DNA of 64,000 bases from an uncultured Thiohalocapsa sp. (GCF_913062725.1 NZ_CAJXWY010000015.1:1-64000); one strand, 5' to 3'; positions 54,213-64,000 are shown, counted from the first letter of the stretch. The notes: a model not told the origin generated them from the sequence alone. Program-made: numbers and translations.

Positions 54213-56513
54213 TCAGCGCGCGAGGCGCGAGATGCGCACCACCAGCGGGATTTGCCGCAGCCGGCGCATGATGTTGGCGAGATGCGCGCGGCTATGGACG
54301 TTGATGGTGAAATCCAGCGTCGAGGTTATACCGTCCTTTTCGCGGGAATTCACGTACTCGATGTTGGAGCCCTGCTCGGCGATGGCGGCGGCGATGGTGG
54401 CCAAGGCGCCGCGGCGATTGCCGACCTCCACGCGGATTTCGGTCTGGAACTCCGCCTTGGGATCATCCGACCACTCCACGTCCAGCCATTTGTCACGCTT
54501 GGACTGGAACTCGCCGAGGTTTCGGCATTCGCAGCGATGGATGACGATGCCCTTGCCGGGGCTGAACAAGCCAGTGATGGCATCACCGGGGATGGGCCGG
54601 CAGCAGCGCGCCAGGTTCACCACCATGCCCTCGGTGCCACGGATGGCGAGCCGTCGGGGACTGCCCTCCTCGGACACTGCGGTCTCGGCGCCGGTGTTAT
54701 CGACGCCGGCGAGACGGCGCGCCACCAACAGGGGCAGGCGGTTGCCGAGACCGATCTCGGTAAACAGCGCCGCCGGCGAGTCCAGCTGAACCTCCCGGGC
54801 GTAGACACCGATGACGGATTCGCCGACGTCGTCGACGTCCAGTCCAAAGCGCGCCAGCTCGGCGTTCAGCATGCGCCGGCCCAGCACCTCGGCCTCCTGC
54901 GCCTGCAGATTCTTCAAGTAGCTGCGCACATTGGCCCGCGCCTTCCCGGTCACCACGAAGTTCAGCCACGCGGCATTGGGCTTGGCACCGGGCGCGTTGA
55001 TGATCTCCACCGTCTGGCCGCTGCGCAGGGGCGTGCGCAGGGGGGAGAGCCGGCGATCGATGCGCGCGGCGACACAGGTGTTGCCCACATCGGAGTGGAT
55101 GGCATAGGCGAAGTCGACGACGGTCGCCCCTTTCGGCAGCACCAGGATGCGTCCCTTGGGGGTGAAGACGTAGACCTCGTCCGGGAAGAGATCGATCTTG
55201 ACATGCTCCAGGAACTCCTGAGAGTCACCGGAGTCCCGCTGCATCTCCAGCAGGTTCTGCAGCCAATCGTCGGCGAGCGCCTTGGCACCCACCCCCTCGG
55301 CGGCATTCTTGTAGAGCCAGTGCGCGGCGATGCCGGCGTCGGCGATGCGGTGCATGTCCCGGGTGCGAATCTGCACTTCGATGGGCGACCCCTGCGGCCC
55401 CACCAGCACCGTGTGCAGGGACTGATAGCCATTGGACTTGGGGATGGCGATGTAGTCCTTGAATTTTCCGGGCACGGGCTTGTACAGGTTGTGCACCTGA
55501 CCGAGCACCCGGTAGCAGTCGTCCACACGCTCCACCACCACCCGGAATGCGAACACATCCACCAGCTCTTTGAAGGATTTGGCCTGCTCATGCATCTTGC
55601 GGTAGATGCTGAACAGGTGCTTCTCGCGCCCGGAAACCTCGGCGTCTATCTCCTCCTGGTGCAGACGCCGGCGCACGGCGGTCTCGACGTTGGCCACCAG
55701 CTCTCGCTGGTGCTGGCGCGCGCGGCGCACGGCGCCCTCGAGCACTCGATGGCGCCAGGGCCAGAGGTGGCGAAACCCGAGATCCTCCAGCTCAAGGCGC
55801 AGGCTGTTGATGCCGAGCCGATTGGCGATGGGGGCGTAGATCTCCAGCGTCTCGCGGGAGATGCGCCGGCGCTTCTCCGGCGCCATGACGCCGAGGGTAC
55901 GCATGTTGTGCAGCCGGTCGGCGAGCTTGATGAGAATGACCCGAATGTCGCGGGTCATCGCCAGCATCATCTTGCGGAAGTTCGCCGCCTGGGCCTCGGC
56001 GCGGGATGGGAAGTCGATCTGGGTCAGCTTGCTGACACCGTCCACCAGCTCCGCGACCTCGTCGTCGAAGAGCGCAGCGAGCTCGGACTTGGGCTTGCCC
56101 GTATCCTCCAGCACATCGTGCAGCATGGCCGCGATCAGACACTTGTGGTCCATGCGCAGCTCGGCGAGGATGCGCGCCACGGCGATGGGGTGATAGATGT
56201 ACGGCTCGCCGGATTGGCGCTGCTGGCCCGCGTGGGCCTCGGCGCCGTAGAGGTAGGCGCGATACACCTCCGAGACCTGCTCGGGCGGCAAGTAGGCGTC
56301 GAGCTCGGCGCACAAATCGCTGATGAGGTAGCGTGGCTTGCGCGGCGCAGACGCCGGCGTCGGGCTGTGTCGGCGACTCGTCGTCGTCGGTGCGCCACCG
56401 CGTGCTGTGTCGGCGGCCGGCTGATCGGCGTCGTGACGTCTGCCCGCCGGGGCATCGGCCTGCGCCTGGGCCGCCGGCAGCGCAGCCCCCATGTGCGCCA
56501 GCGGCGTGCTCAC
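54213..56513 (-). CDS. spoT: Bifunctional (p)ppGpp synthetase/hydrolase SpoT
   Basis: 766 residues. The order is HD hydrolase (AAMLHDVLEDTGK), synthetase (KDYIAIPKSNGYQSLHTVL), TGS (VYVFTPKGRILVLPKG), helical region, and ACT domain at the C-terminus. The intact HD motif supports hydrolase activity, making it SpoT rather than RelA. The first 55 residues are a long Ala/Pro/Arg-rich extension. GTG 56513 follows GGAGG at 8 nt; ATG 56492 is an alternative. It follows rpoZ, the classical gmk-rpoZ-spoT order. Confidence 0.95.
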   Translation of the reverse strand: MSTPLAHMGAALPAAQAQADAPAGRRHDADQPAADTARGGAPTTTSRRHSPTPASAPRKPRYLISDLCAELDAYLPPEQVSEVYRAYLYGAEAHAGQQRQSGEPYIYHPIAVARILAELRMDHKCLIAAMLHDVLEDTGKPKSELAALFDDEVAELVDGVSKLTQIDFPSRAEAQAANFRKMMLAMTRDIRVILIKLADRLHNMRTLGVMAPEKRRRISRETLEIYAPIANRLGINSLRLELEDLGFRHLWPWRHRVLEGAVRRARQHQRELVANVETAVRRRLHQEEIDAEVSGREKHLFSIYRKMHEQAKSFKELVDVFAFRVVVERVDDCYRVLGQVHNLYKPVPGKFKDYIAIPKSNGYQSLHTVLVGPQGSPIEVQIRTRDMHRIADAGIAAHWLYKNAAEGVGAKALADDWLQNLLEMQRDSGDSQEFLEHVKIDLFPDEVYVFTPKGRILVLPKGATVVDFAYAIHSDVGNTCVAARIDRRLSPLRTPLRSGQTVEIINAPGAKPNAAWLNFVVTGKARANVRSYLKNLQAQEAEVLGRRMLNAELARFGLDVDDVGESVIGVYAREVQLDSPAALFTEIGLGNRLPLLVARRLAGVDNTGAETAVSEEGSPRRLAIRGTEGMVVNLARCCRPIPGDAITGLFSPGKGIVIHRCECRNLGEFQSKRDKWLDVEWSDDPKAEFQTEIRVEVGNRRGALATIAAAIAEQGSNIEYVNSREKDGITSTLDFTINVHSRAHLANIMRRLRQIPLVVRISRLAR

Positions 56514-56683
56514 CTCGTCGGCCTCCGCCGGAAGGCCGGGGCTGCGCGCACCGTTGCGGTGCGTATTGGGGGCAGTGGCGGGCGCGGCGTTGGAGCCAGC
56601 GCCGGAGCCAGTATCGGGCTGCCGGGGGATAACCAGCGCATGGATGCTGCCGAGCGTGTCTCAGGCTGTTCGGCCCGTGGCGC

Positions 56684-56974
56684 CTAGGCGGACTCGTCGT
56701 CTTCGCCGCCGCGCATGCCGAGCTCTTCGGCCAGCGCCTTCTCCAGCGCCTCGGCCGCATCCGCCGCCGCCCGGTCGGCCTCGGCGAGGGTCTCGGGCTT
56801 GACCTCGCCCCCGGCAATTTCGCGCAGCGCCATGACCGTGGGCTTATCGTTCTCCCAAGGCAGCATCGGCTCGACACCATTGGCGAGCTGGCGGGCGCGC
56901 TTCGAGGCCAAAAGCACGAGGTTGAAGCGATTGTCGACGTGTTCGAGGCAATCTTCGACGGTGATACGGGCCAT
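56684..56974 (-). CDS. rpoZ: RNA polymerase omega subunit
   Basis: 96 residues: [20 protein letters not shown] and [13 protein letters not shown] are diagnostic. It binds beta-prime and, with ppGpp, mediates part of the stringent response. The ATG at 56974 follows AGGAG. The C-terminal third is acidic and Ala-rich. Confidence 0.96.
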   Translation of the reverse strand: MARITVEDCLEHVDNRFNLVLLASKRARQLANGVEPMLPWENDKPTVMALREIAGGEVKPETLAEADRAAADAAEALEKALAEELGMRGGEDDESA

Positions 56975-57319
56975 GCTGGCGCTCCTGATGGCGTGGGCTT
57001 GATCGCAGAAACCGAGGCCGGGGCCGGCGGCATGCCTGCCGCGGCCGGTATCCGACGTCTCCGTTGATGATTGTCGTCGCCGCGCGGCAGCGCAAGGGGC
57101 TGGGCCGTGTTGGGCACCGGCTGCGCTGCCCACGCTCGCGTTCGACGTAGGGCTTCAGACAATACCAGAAAAGTCGTCCCCCAGCCTGTGCCGGGCCCGG
57201 CGAGTGGCGCAACGGCGCTGTGGCCACCCGGCGCGCTGGGGGCGAGTCGCACCCGGTTGGGTCAGCGTTGGGTCGGCGTTGGGCCGGCCTTGGCCCATGG
57301 CCGGGCCGGGGCCGGGTGC
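56975..57319. other. gmk-rpoZ spacer with a GC-rich tandem repeat
   Basis: 345 bp, long for this gene pair. It holds three 11-bp tandem units (57256-57288) and GC-rich inverted segments. A promoter for rpoZ-spoT could lie here, but no sigma70 pair was clear. No convincing gene. Confidence 0.5.
57256..57288. repeat. Three tandem 11-bp units GTTGGGTCRGC / GTTGGGCCGGC
   Basis: Units at 57256-57266, 57267-57277 and 57278-57288 differ at one or two positions. They lie just after the gmk stop in gmk's sense direction and could be slipped-strand variable. Confidence 0.75.
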
Positions 57320-57997
57320 TCAGTCCCCGGCGAGCATGGCCGCCAGGGCCGCGGCGTGGCGCCTGGCCTGGCGGCGCTCGCGCAAACGCTCGGCGGTGAC
57401 GATGGCCCGCAGCTCATCCAGTGCCGCGGTGAAGTCGTCGTTCACCACCAGGTAGTCGTATTCATCGTAATGGCTCAGCTCATCCCGCGCCTGGGCCATG
57501 CGCGCGGCGATGACATCGTCGGCATCCTTGCCGCGGCCGCGCAGACGTGTCTCCAGCGCCGCCAGCGACGGCGGCGCGATGAACACGCCGACCGCTTCCG
57601 GAAAGCGCGCACGCACCTGTCGGGCCCCCTGCCAATCGATCTCGAGCAGCAGATCGGCCCCCGCATCCAGGCGCTCGCGCAGCGTCGCCGCGGCGGTGCC
57701 GTAGGCGTTACCGAAGACGCGGGCGTACTCGACGAACTCGCCCGCCTCGGCCATGTGCTCGAAGGTGGCGGCGTCGATGAAGTGATAGTGGATACCGTCT
57801 GCCTCGCCCTCACGCGGCGGCCGTGTCGTGTAGGACACGGAGAGCTGCAGTGATGGCTCCACGTCCAACAGCGCCCTTACCAGGCTCGTCTTGCCGGCGC
57901 CCGAGGGCGCGGACACCACCAACAACAGGCCGGGCCCGGCTGCCTGCGCGCCGTCGGCGGTGACGGCTGCGAACGGCGGGGTTTGCGAGTCAGCCAT
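57320..57997 (-). CDS. gmk: Guanylate kinase
   Basis: About 225 residues. The P-loop SAPSGAGKTSLVRALL, SYTTRPPREGE and HYHFID motifs identify the GMP-to-GDP kinase. It has an 18-residue N-terminal extension. ATG 57997 has GGAG at good spacing; ATG 58003, overlapping the yicC stop, is possible. It is downstream of yicC in the same direction. Confidence 0.95.
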   Translation of the reverse strand: MADSQTPPFAAVTADGAQAAGPGLLLVVSAPSGAGKTSLVRALLDVEPSLQLSVSYTTRPPREGEADGIHYHFIDAATFEHMAEAGEFVEYARVFGNAYGTAAATLRERLDAGADLLLEIDWQGARQVRARFPEAVGVFIAPPSLAALETRLRGRGKDADDVIAARMAQARDELSHYDEYDYLVVNDDFTAALDELRAIVTAERLRERRQARRHAAALAAMLAGD

Positions 57998-58002
57998 CGT
58001 CA

Positions 58003-58869
58003 TCACTCCAGATTCTGCACCTGCTCGCGCATCTGTTCGATGAGCACCTTCATCTCCACCGCGGCGTGGGTGGTGTCGGCGTCTGCGGATTTGGCGCTCA
58101 GCGTGTTGGCCTCACGGTTCAGCTCCTGCATCAGGAAATCGAGGCGTCGGCCCACCGGAGTATCGGCGTCCAGTGCTTTGCGCACCGCGTCCAGGTGCAC
58201 GCCGAGGCGATCCATCTCTTCGTCCACGTCCAGGCGCTGTGCCACCAGTGCGATCTCCTGCTCCAGGCGTGTCGGGTCCAGCTCAGCACGCAGCTCTGAC
58301 AGTCGCTCGCGGATACGGTTGCGCACGGCATCCAGCACCTGCGGCAGGCGCACGCGCACGCCTTCGACCAACTGAGCAAGCTTCTCGCAGCGCTCCAGCA
58401 GCAATGCCCGCAGCCTGCCGCCCTCGCGCTCGCGGTTGTCCACCAGCGCATCCAACGTGCGCTCCAGCAGCGCCAGGGCCGCCACCGCCACGGCGTCCAG
58501 ATCCTGCTGCGGCGTCTCCAGCAAACCGGGCCAGCGCAGCAGATCCAGGACGTGCGGGGTGGCGGGCTCGCCGATGCGGGTGGCGATCTCGTCGGCGGCG
58601 GCGAGCACCTGTTCCAGTAGCCGGCGATTGACTTTGAGCCCATCTGCGCGCTCCCCGGCGGGGACGAACCGCAGGGTACAGTCCACCTTACCCCGGCCCA
58701 GGCGCGCCGCAAGGCGCTCGCGTACCGGCGTCTCCAGCGTGCGCAGATCGTCGGGCAGGCGCAGGTGGGGCTCGAGAAAACGGTGATTCACCGAGCGCAG
58801 TTCCCAGGTGAGCTCACCCACCTCGGTGCTGCTGCTTTCTCGGGCGAAGGCGGTCATGCTGCGGGTCAT
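58003..58869 (-). CDS. yicC: YicC-family endoribonuclease
   Basis: 288 residues starting [11 protein letters not shown], with [16 protein letters not shown] and the C-terminal [21 protein letters not shown] typical of YicC/YloC. Family members cleave RNA; E. coli YicC has been linked to sRNA turnover. It overlaps the gmk start region and is divergent from rph. Confidence 0.94.
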   Translation of the reverse strand: MTRSMTAFARESSSTEVGELTWELRSVNHRFLEPHLRLPDDLRTLETPVRERLAARLGRGKVDCTLRFVPAGERADGLKVNRRLLEQVLAAADEIATRIGEPATPHVLDLLRWPGLLETPQQDLDAVAVAALALLERTLDALVDNREREGGRLRALLLERCEKLAQLVEGVRVRLPQVLDAVRNRIRERLSELRAELDPTRLEQEIALVAQRLDVDEEMDRLGVHLDAVRKALDADTPVGRRLDFLMQELNREANTLSAKSADADTTHAAVEMKVLIEQMREQVQNLE

Positions 58870-59141
58870 CGCGCACCTCTGGCGTCATCGTTGCGGCACG
58901 CCCGGCGGGCGCAGTGCAGGGCCGAAAACGGTATCATACCGGGCTTCGGCGCTCGCCGGCTCGGCCATGGCCACCATTGGCCGTGCGCGACCACGGCCCC
59001 TCGCCAGGCCAGGGCGACGCCGACGCGCGAGCGCACGAGTGCTTGCGCCGCCGCGCCGACGTCGCCAGCGTCCCCGCGCAACCCGTCGCCGCAGCACCCC
59101 AACAACCCGGCATGCAAACAACCCTGGGAGGAACCCGACTG

Positions 59142-59855
59142 ATGCGCCCATCCCAGCGCACACCCGACGAACTGCGCCCGGTACGCCTCACCCGCGGCTG
59201 GACCCGGCATGCCGCGGGCTCGGTGCTCGCCGAGTTCGGCGCCACCCGTGTGCTGTGCACCGCCAGCATCGAGGAGCGGGTACCGCCGTTCCTGCGCGGT
59301 GCCGGCCAGGGTTGGGTGACGGCGGAGTACGGCATGCTGCCGGGCGCCACCCATGATCGCACCGCGCGGGAAGCGGCCCGCGGCAAACAAAGCGGTCGCA
59401 CACTCGAGATCCAGCGGCTCATCGGCCGCGCCCTGCGTGCGTCCATGCACCTCCCCGCGCTCGGCGAGCGCACCATTACGCTCGATTGCGACGTGCTGCA
59501 GGCCGACGGCGGCACGCGCACGGCGGCCATCACCGGCGCCTGGGTGGCGCTGCATGACGCCCTGACACAACTGCACGACGCCGGCCTGTTGCCGACCTGG
59601 CCACTGGCGGCGCAGGTGGCGGCCGTCTCCGTCGGCGTGTTCGCCGGCACGCCCGTACTGGACCTGGATTACGCCGAAGACAGCAAGGCGGAGACGGATA
59701 TGAACGTCGTCATGAACGCCGACGGCGGCCTGATCGAGGTTCAGGGCACCGCGGAGGGCGCCGCCTTCTCCCGCACCGAGCTCGACGCCATGCTGGATCT
59801 GGCGGAGCTCGGCATCAAGCAGCTCGTGGCCGCCCAGCGCGCCGCCCTCGCCTGA
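59142..59855 (+). CDS. rph: Ribonuclease PH
   Basis: 237 residues. [55 protein letters not shown] and [15 protein letters not shown] are the RNase PH signatures. The enzyme trims tRNA 3' ends phosphorolytically. The ATG follows GGGAGG; in-frame sequence upstream is non-homologous. Confidence 0.96.
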   Translation: MRPSQRTPDELRPVRLTRGWTRHAAGSVLAEFGATRVLCTASIEERVPPFLRGAGQGWVTAEYGMLPGATHDRTAREAARGKQSGRTLEIQRLIGRALRASMHLPALGERTITLDCDVLQADGGTRTAAITGAWVALHDALTQLHDAGLLPTWPLAAQVAAVSVGVFAGTPVLDLDYAEDSKAETDMNVVMNADGGLIEVQGTAEGAAFSRTELDAMLDLAELGIKQLVAAQRAALA

Positions 59856-59915
59856 GCGCCGGCCGTCGTCCCGGGCCCCAACAATCGTCCTGCGCCCAGC
59901 CCTGAGGTACCTCGC

Positions 59916-60530
59916 ATGTCAACCGCCCGACCCGCCCGCATCGTGCTCGCCAGCAACAACCCGGGCAAAGTGCGCGAGATCAGCCAGCTGCTCGCAGACG
60001 CCGGCGTCGCGGTGCTGGCGCAGCGGGACTTTGCCATCGGCGAGGTGGCGGAGACCGGCCTGACTTTCGTCGAGAATGCCATCATCAAGGCCCGCCATGC
60101 CGCCGCCGGCAGCGCATTGCCCGCCATCGCCGACGATTCGGGCATCGAAGTGGACGCACTGAACGGCGCCCCCGGCATCTACTCCGCCCGCTATGCCGGG
60201 CCCGCCGCCGATGACGCGGCCAACAACGCCAAGCTGCTGGCGGCGCTGGCGGACGTCCCCGATGCCGCGCGCAGCGCCCGCTATCAATGCGTCATGGTCT
60301 ACCTGCGCCATGCCGAGGACCCGACGCCAATCATCTGCGTCGGCACCTGGGAGGGGCGCATCCTGCGCGAGCCCCGCGGCGACAACGGCTTCGGCTACGA
60401 CCCGCTGTTTTTCGTGCCCACGCACCAATGCAGCGCCGCGGAGCTGGCGCCGGCGACCAAGAACGCCCTCAGCCACCGCGCACAGGCGCTGCGGGGATTG
60501 GTGGCACAGCTCACCACCGATGCGCCTTGA
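59916..60530 (+). CDS. rdgB: XTP/dITP diphosphatase RdgB
   Basis: 204 residues. [15 protein letters not shown], the acidic [39 protein letters not shown] and [11 protein letters not shown] match the Ham1/RdgB family that removes non-canonical purine triphosphates. It follows rph by 60 bp with GAGGT before the ATG. Confidence 0.96.
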   Translation: MSTARPARIVLASNNPGKVREISQLLADAGVAVLAQRDFAIGEVAETGLTFVENAIIKARHAAAGSALPAIADDSGIEVDALNGAPGIYSARYAGPAADDAANNAKLLAALADVPDAARSARYQCVMVYLRHAEDPTPIICVGTWEGRILREPRGDNGFGYDPLFFVPTHQCSAAELAPATKNALSHRAQALRGLVAQLTTDAP

Positions 60531-60649
60531 GCGACGGCGTGGGAGCGCCCCGGCGGCCACCGCCAGCCCGACCCGTCGCACAACCGCCAGTGCTCGCGCC
60601 CGTGCGCACCAGCCGCGCCTATCAGCCGAACCTCCCGGGGCCCAACCTC

Positions 60650-61363
60650 ATGGACACCGAGCTCAACCGCAGCATCGCCGACAACCTGGCCCGGGTGCGT
60701 GAGCGCATCGCCGCCGCCGAGGCGCGCTATGGCCGCCCGCCCGGCAGCGTCGCACTCCTGGCGGTGAGCAAAGTCCAGGGCGCCGAGCGTATCGCCGCCG
60801 CCTATGCCGCAGGCCAGAGCGCCTTCGGCGAAAGCTATGTGCAGGAGGCGCTGGACAAGCAGGCCGCCCTCGCCCATCTGCCCCTCGGCTGGCACTTCAT
60901 CGGCCGGGTCCAGACCAACAAGACGCGCGACATCGCCACTCACTTCGACTGGCTGCATAGCCTGTGCGATCTCAAGCATGCACGCCGACTCGCCGCCCAG
61001 CGCCCCGCCGACGCCCCGCCACTGCAGGTCTGCGTACAGGTGAACCTCAGCGGCGAAGCGAGCAAGGCCGGACTGGCGCCGCAGGACGTGGCTGCGCTCA
61101 TCGACGCCTGCGGCGCGCTCGCCGGCATCACCGTCGCGGGCCTGATGACACTGCCGGCGCCGGCGCAGGATCTGGCCGCCCAGCGCCGGCCGTTCGCAGC
61201 GCTGCGGGCGCTGCGCGACCGGCTGGCGACGCCCGACCTGCCGCTGACCACGCTGTCCATGGGCATGAGCGCCGACCTGGAAGCGGCCGTTGCCGAGGGC
61301 GCTACAATGGTGCGCATCGGCACCGCCGTCTTCGGCGCCCGCCCGCCGGCGGGCGGGCGCTGA
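60650..61363 (+). CDS. yggS: PLP-homeostasis protein YggS (PLPBP)
   Basis: 237 residues, alanine-racemase-like TIM-barrel fold. The PLP lysine lies in LLAVSKVQ; HFIGRVQTNKTRDI and CVQVNLSGEASKAGL are family hallmarks. It binds PLP but lacks known catalysis and keeps vitamin B6 balanced. It precedes proC as in many gammaproteobacteria. Confidence 0.95.
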   Translation: MDTELNRSIADNLARVRERIAAAEARYGRPPGSVALLAVSKVQGAERIAAAYAAGQSAFGESYVQEALDKQAALAHLPLGWHFIGRVQTNKTRDIATHFDWLHSLCDLKHARRLAAQRPADAPPLQVCVQVNLSGEASKAGLAPQDVAALIDACGALAGITVAGLMTLPAPAQDLAAQRRPFAALRALRDRLATPDLPLTTLSMGMSADLEAAVAEGATMVRIGTAVFGARPPAGGR

Positions 61364-61497
61364 GCGGCGCACGTACAACGCCGGTAACACCCGCTCACCG
61401 CCGCCTGCGACGGCGTGCATGGGAAATCCCACGGCGGCCGAGCCGAGCCGATTGAGCCAACCAAAACCCGAGCCACCCGACGGAGGCCCGCCACAGC

Positions 61498-62334
61498 ATG
61501 TCCCCGAGTCAGACCCGCATTGCCTTCATCGGCGGCGGCAACATGGCCCGCAGCCTGGTCGCCGGCCTCATCGCCGACGACCACGCGGCGAGTGCGCTGA
61601 CCGTCAGCGACCCCATCGCCGACACGCGCAGCCAGCTCGCCCGAGCCTACGGCGTCCACACCACCGACGACAACGCCGCGGCGGCCGCCGCCGCCGAGGT
61701 CGTCGTGCTCGCCGTCAAGCCACAGACAGCCCCTGATGTCTGCCGCGCCTTGGCACCGCACCTACCCCGTCCGGCGCCGCTGGTGATCTCGGTGATGGCC
61801 GGGGTCACCGAGGCCGCCATCTGCAGCTGGCTGGGCGGCGACACGGCCCTGGTGCGCAGCATGCCCAACACCCCCGTGCTGGTTCAGTCCGGCGCCATTG
61901 GCTTGCATGCGAATGCGGCGACCACGGCCGCCCAGCGCAATCTGGCGGAAGAGGTTCTGCGTGCCGGCGGCCTCACGCGCTGGGTGAGCACCGAAGCCGA
62001 CCTGGACGCGGTCACCGCCGTCTCCGGCAGTGGTCCGGCCTACGTCTTTTTGTTCATGGAAGCGCTGGAGACGGCCGCAATGGCCGAGGGCCTGGACGCG
62101 GAGACAGCACGGCTCCTTGCCATCCAAACGGCCCTCGGCGCCGCGCGCATGGCGGTGGAGAGCGATGAGTCGCCCGCCGAGCTGCGCCGCCGCGTCACCT
62201 CACCGGGCGGTACCACCGAGCGCGCACTCGCTGTCCTCACCGACGGCGGACTCGAGCCCCTGCTCGGTCGCGCCGTCGCCGCCGCCCGCACCCGGGCACA
62301 GGAGCTGTCACAACTGTTGGGAGCCGACGCATGA
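61498..62334 (+). CDS. proC: Pyrroline-5-carboxylate reductase
   Basis: 278 residues. The NAD(P)-binding start RIAFIGGGNMARSLVAGL and the C-terminal AVSGSGPAYVFLFMEAL and RRRVTSPGGTTERALAVL are diagnostic. Last step of proline synthesis. It overlaps yggT by four bases. Confidence 0.96.
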   Translation: MSPSQTRIAFIGGGNMARSLVAGLIADDHAASALTVSDPIADTRSQLARAYGVHTTDDNAAAAAAAEVVVLAVKPQTAPDVCRALAPHLPRPAPLVISVMAGVTEAAICSWLGGDTALVRSMPNTPVLVQSGAIGLHANAATTAAQRNLAEEVLRAGGLTRWVSTEADLDAVTAVSGSGPAYVFLFMEALETAAMAEGLDAETARLLAIQTALGAARMAVESDESPAELRRRVTSPGGTTERALAVLTDGGLEPLLGRAVAAARTRAQELSQLLGADA

Positions 62335-62906
62335 CCGAAGCCTACTTTACGAACCCGCTCATTTTCCTGGTCAAGACGCTGTTCGGGCTGTACATCGCCT
62401 TGGTGATGATTCGCTTCCTGCTGCAGTGGGCACGGGCGGATTTCTACAACCCCATCTCGCAATTCGTGGTTACGCTGACGTCGCCCGTGCTGCGGCCGAT
62501 GCGCAAGCTGATCCCGGGCTACCGCGGCGTCGACACCGCCTCGCTGGTGCTCGCCTGGCTGCTGAAATCCGTGGAGCTGGCGGTGCTGGCGCTGCTGTTC
62601 GGGCTCGACCGCAATGTGCTGCTGGCCCTCGCCTGGGCCATTCCGGCGCTGGTGGGCCTGGTCATCAGCATCTTTTTGTTCGCGATCCTGATCCGCGTCA
62701 TCCTGAGCTGGCTGAATCCCGATCCGTTCAACCCCGGTGTCGAGCTGCTGAACCGGCTGACCGACCCCATTCTGGAGCCGGCGCAGCGGCTGGTACCGCC
62801 CATCAGCGGTATCGATCTCTCGCCCATGGTGGCCATGATTGGCCTGGTGCTGCTGCAAATGCTGCTGCTGCCACCGCTGCGGGCGCTGACCGGCACTCCC
62901 TTCTGA
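62331..62906 (+). CDS. yggT: YggT-family membrane protein
   Basis: 191 residues with the duplicated YggT unit: each half has hydrophobic helices and a motif like LLQWARADFYNPISQFVVT and LSWLNPDPFNPGVELLNRLT. It is an inner-membrane protein of unclear role. It is coupled to proC. Confidence 0.94.
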   Translation: MTEAYFTNPLIFLVKTLFGLYIALVMIRFLLQWARADFYNPISQFVVTLTSPVLRPMRKLIPGYRGVDTASLVLAWLLKSVELAVLALLFGLDRNVLLALAWAIPALVGLVISIFLFAILIRVILSWLNPDPFNPGVELLNRLTDPILEPAQRLVPPISGIDLSPMVAMIGLVLLQMLLLPPLRALTGTPF

Positions 62907-62917
62907 GTGCGCCTGGG

Positions 62918-62948
62918 CGCGGTGTCCGCTTGCCGCACGGACACCGCG
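62918..62948 (+). terminator. Strong hairpin downstream of yggT
   Basis: CGCGGTGTCCG-N9-CGGACACCGCG, perfect 11-bp stem 12 bp after the yggT stop. No T-tract follows, so it may be Rho-dependent or an mRNA end stabiliser. Confidence 0.6.
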
Positions 62949-63108
62949 ACAGTACGCCCTGTGTCGGTGATGTGCTCGACCACGCCATCGACGGTGGCGG
63001 GCACACCTCACCGCGGGTTCTGTAACGCGATGATGCCGGCCCGCGCGAGCCCCGAAGGGCCGATGGCCGGCGAGCGTGCCAGAACACCAGCGTTCGGTGA
63101 GGCTCTCC

Positions 63109-63258
63109 TCAATCCAGCGCGGCGAGCAGCAGCACCAGCACCAACGCGCCGCCGAGCGCGACGGCCCAGCCCGGCGCGGTGATGGTCACGTCCGACCGCA
63201 GCCAGGTGCGCAGGCGCTCGAGGGGTGATCCGCCTGGGGGGTTGGGGGCATTGGACAT
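63109..63258 (-). CDS. Small single-span membrane protein
   Basis: 49 residues. A short polar N-terminus (SNAPNPPGGSPLERLRTW) precedes one hydrophobic C-terminal helix (PGWAVALGGALVLVLLLAAL). GAGAGG precedes the ATG. No family was recognised. It lies in the same direction as the TauE-like gene at the right edge. Confidence 0.6.
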   Translation of the reverse strand: MSNAPNPPGGSPLERLRTWLRSDVTITAPGWAVALGGALVLVLLLAALD

Positions 63259-63532
63259 GTCAGAACCTCTCGTTGGGATGTTTGCGGGCAAATGAGGGAT
63301 GGCGCGCCGCAATCAAGACGATCGACGAGGGACGACGATTCCAAGCCGCCGGGGGCGTCTCAGGTGGCCGCAGGCACCGGGACCGCAGGGGCGCGCTGCG
63401 CGGTCAATGTCGCAACGGCGGTGCGGACGAATGGACGCCGTGCCCGGCTTGATGGGCGCTTGGTCGACGCCGTCGCTACGGGAGACACGAACGCCGCCGT
63501 CCTCACCCGGCTCGCCCGTCCCGGCCGCCTGC

Positions 63533-64000
63533 TCACCCCGTCGCCAGCAGCTGCCACAACGCATAACCGCCGAAGCCCAGCACCAGCAGCCCCGCCGCCC
63601 GGCGCAGCCAGATCGCCTCCAGGTAGCGGGCGGCCGCCCCCGCCAGCAAACCGATGCCGAGCAGGTTCGGCAGGGTACCGAGACCAAAGGCCAGCATCAG
63701 CAGGGCGCCCTGCACCGGCGAGCCCGTTCCCAGCGCCAGGATCAGGACGCTGTAGACGAGTCCGCAGGGCAGCCAGGCCCACACCAGCCCCACCGCCAGC
63801 GCCCGTCCGACGCTGCGGATGGGCAGCAGCCGGCGCCCCAGGGGCTCGAGGTGCCGCCAGAGCAGGCCGCCGGCGCGCTCTATCACCACCAGCCCGCGCC
63901 ACCAGCCGCCGAGGTACAGCCCGAGCGCAATCATCATCACCGCCGCCAGGCCATAGAGGGTGCGCTGGCCCCAATGGAGCACGCCGGACTGGGCCAGCAG
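63533..64000 (-). CDS. Sulfite exporter TauE/SafE-family membrane protein, truncated by window edge
   Basis: C-terminal part of a multi-span membrane protein, open at position 64000 (the frame continues LLAQSGVLHWG upstream). Helices are seen at LYGLAAVMMIALGLYLGGWW, WAWLPCGLVYSVLILALGTG and GALLMLAFGLGTLPNLLGIG. The WLPCGLVYS motif is typical of DsbD_2/TauE-like transporters often near cytochrome oxidase assembly genes. The real start is outside the window. Confidence 0.88.
   Translation of the reverse strand: MLAQSGVLHWGQRTLYGLAAVMMIALGLYLGGWWRGLVVIERAGGLLWRHLEPLGRRLLPIRSVGRALAVGLVWAWLPCGLVYSVLILALGTGSPVQGALLMLAFGLGTLPNLLGIGLLAGAAARYLEAIWLRRAAGLLVLGFGGYALWQLLATG

Noticed and set aside
54147..56687. 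846-codon open frame antisense to spoT
   Set aside because: Shadow frame of spoT; no recognisable domain.

Overview
The window is high-GC DNA read as one contiguous stretch of a gammaproteobacterial chromosome. The gmk-rpoZ-spoT, yicC/rph, rdgB and yggS-proC-yggT arrangements are typical of Gammaproteobacteria. The nif genes and the molybdenum/tungsten cofactor genes fit an anaerobic or microaerobic diazotroph, for example a purple sulfur bacterium or relative. That last placement is inference only; no rRNA or tRNA gene was seen.

Layout. (1) 98-11381: a two-component system (Cache-domain histidine kinase and sigma54-type response regulator), then molybdopterin cofactor genes: mobA, mobB, moeA, a degenerate MoeA paralogue, a MoeA fused to a periplasmic-binding-protein-like domain, moaB, and a 77-residue Cys-rich protein that overlaps moaB. 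(2) 11552-18709: a small unknown gene, a SIR2-like gene facing left, and a nif operon facing right (nifE, nifN, nifX, an RseC-like gene, a NifX-associated DUF269 gene, a DUF683 gene and a nif-specific ferredoxin). One TGT-N10-ACA NifA-type site sits midway between two divergent -24/-12 promoters, so the SIR2-like gene is probably a nif-regulon member. nifHDK are not in the window. (3) 18777-23889: a histone-H1-like tail protein, a KefB-type cation/proton antiporter and an EF-G-like GTPase. (4) 24386-48148: a complete-looking Ysc-type type III secretion system in two convergent operons. The rightward one encodes tip and translocon proteins with chaperones, a truncated secretin, SctD, needle, rod, SctJ, SctK and SctL. 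The leftward one encodes an effector-chaperone, a candidate effector, gatekeeper SctW, SycN-like, SctX, SctY, SctV, SctN, SctO, SctP, SctQ, SctR, SctS, SctT and SctU. No full secretin pore gene is present. (5) 48408-64000: housekeeping and miscellaneous genes.

How they fit together. The cofactor block would supply Mo- or W-pterin enzymes and is flanked by its own sensor pair. nifE/nifN/nifX and partners build FeMo-co. The secretion system block is self-contained except for the secretin, and it carries its own chaperone-effector pair.

The most unusual points are the symmetric nif/SIR2 control region, the secretin stub (N0-N1 domains plus a DUF4124-like tail and no pore), the NPTR autocleavage site in SctU, three MoeA homologues in a row, an 86-bp repeat bracketing the nif-to-EF-G block, and a terminator with no obvious upstream gene.
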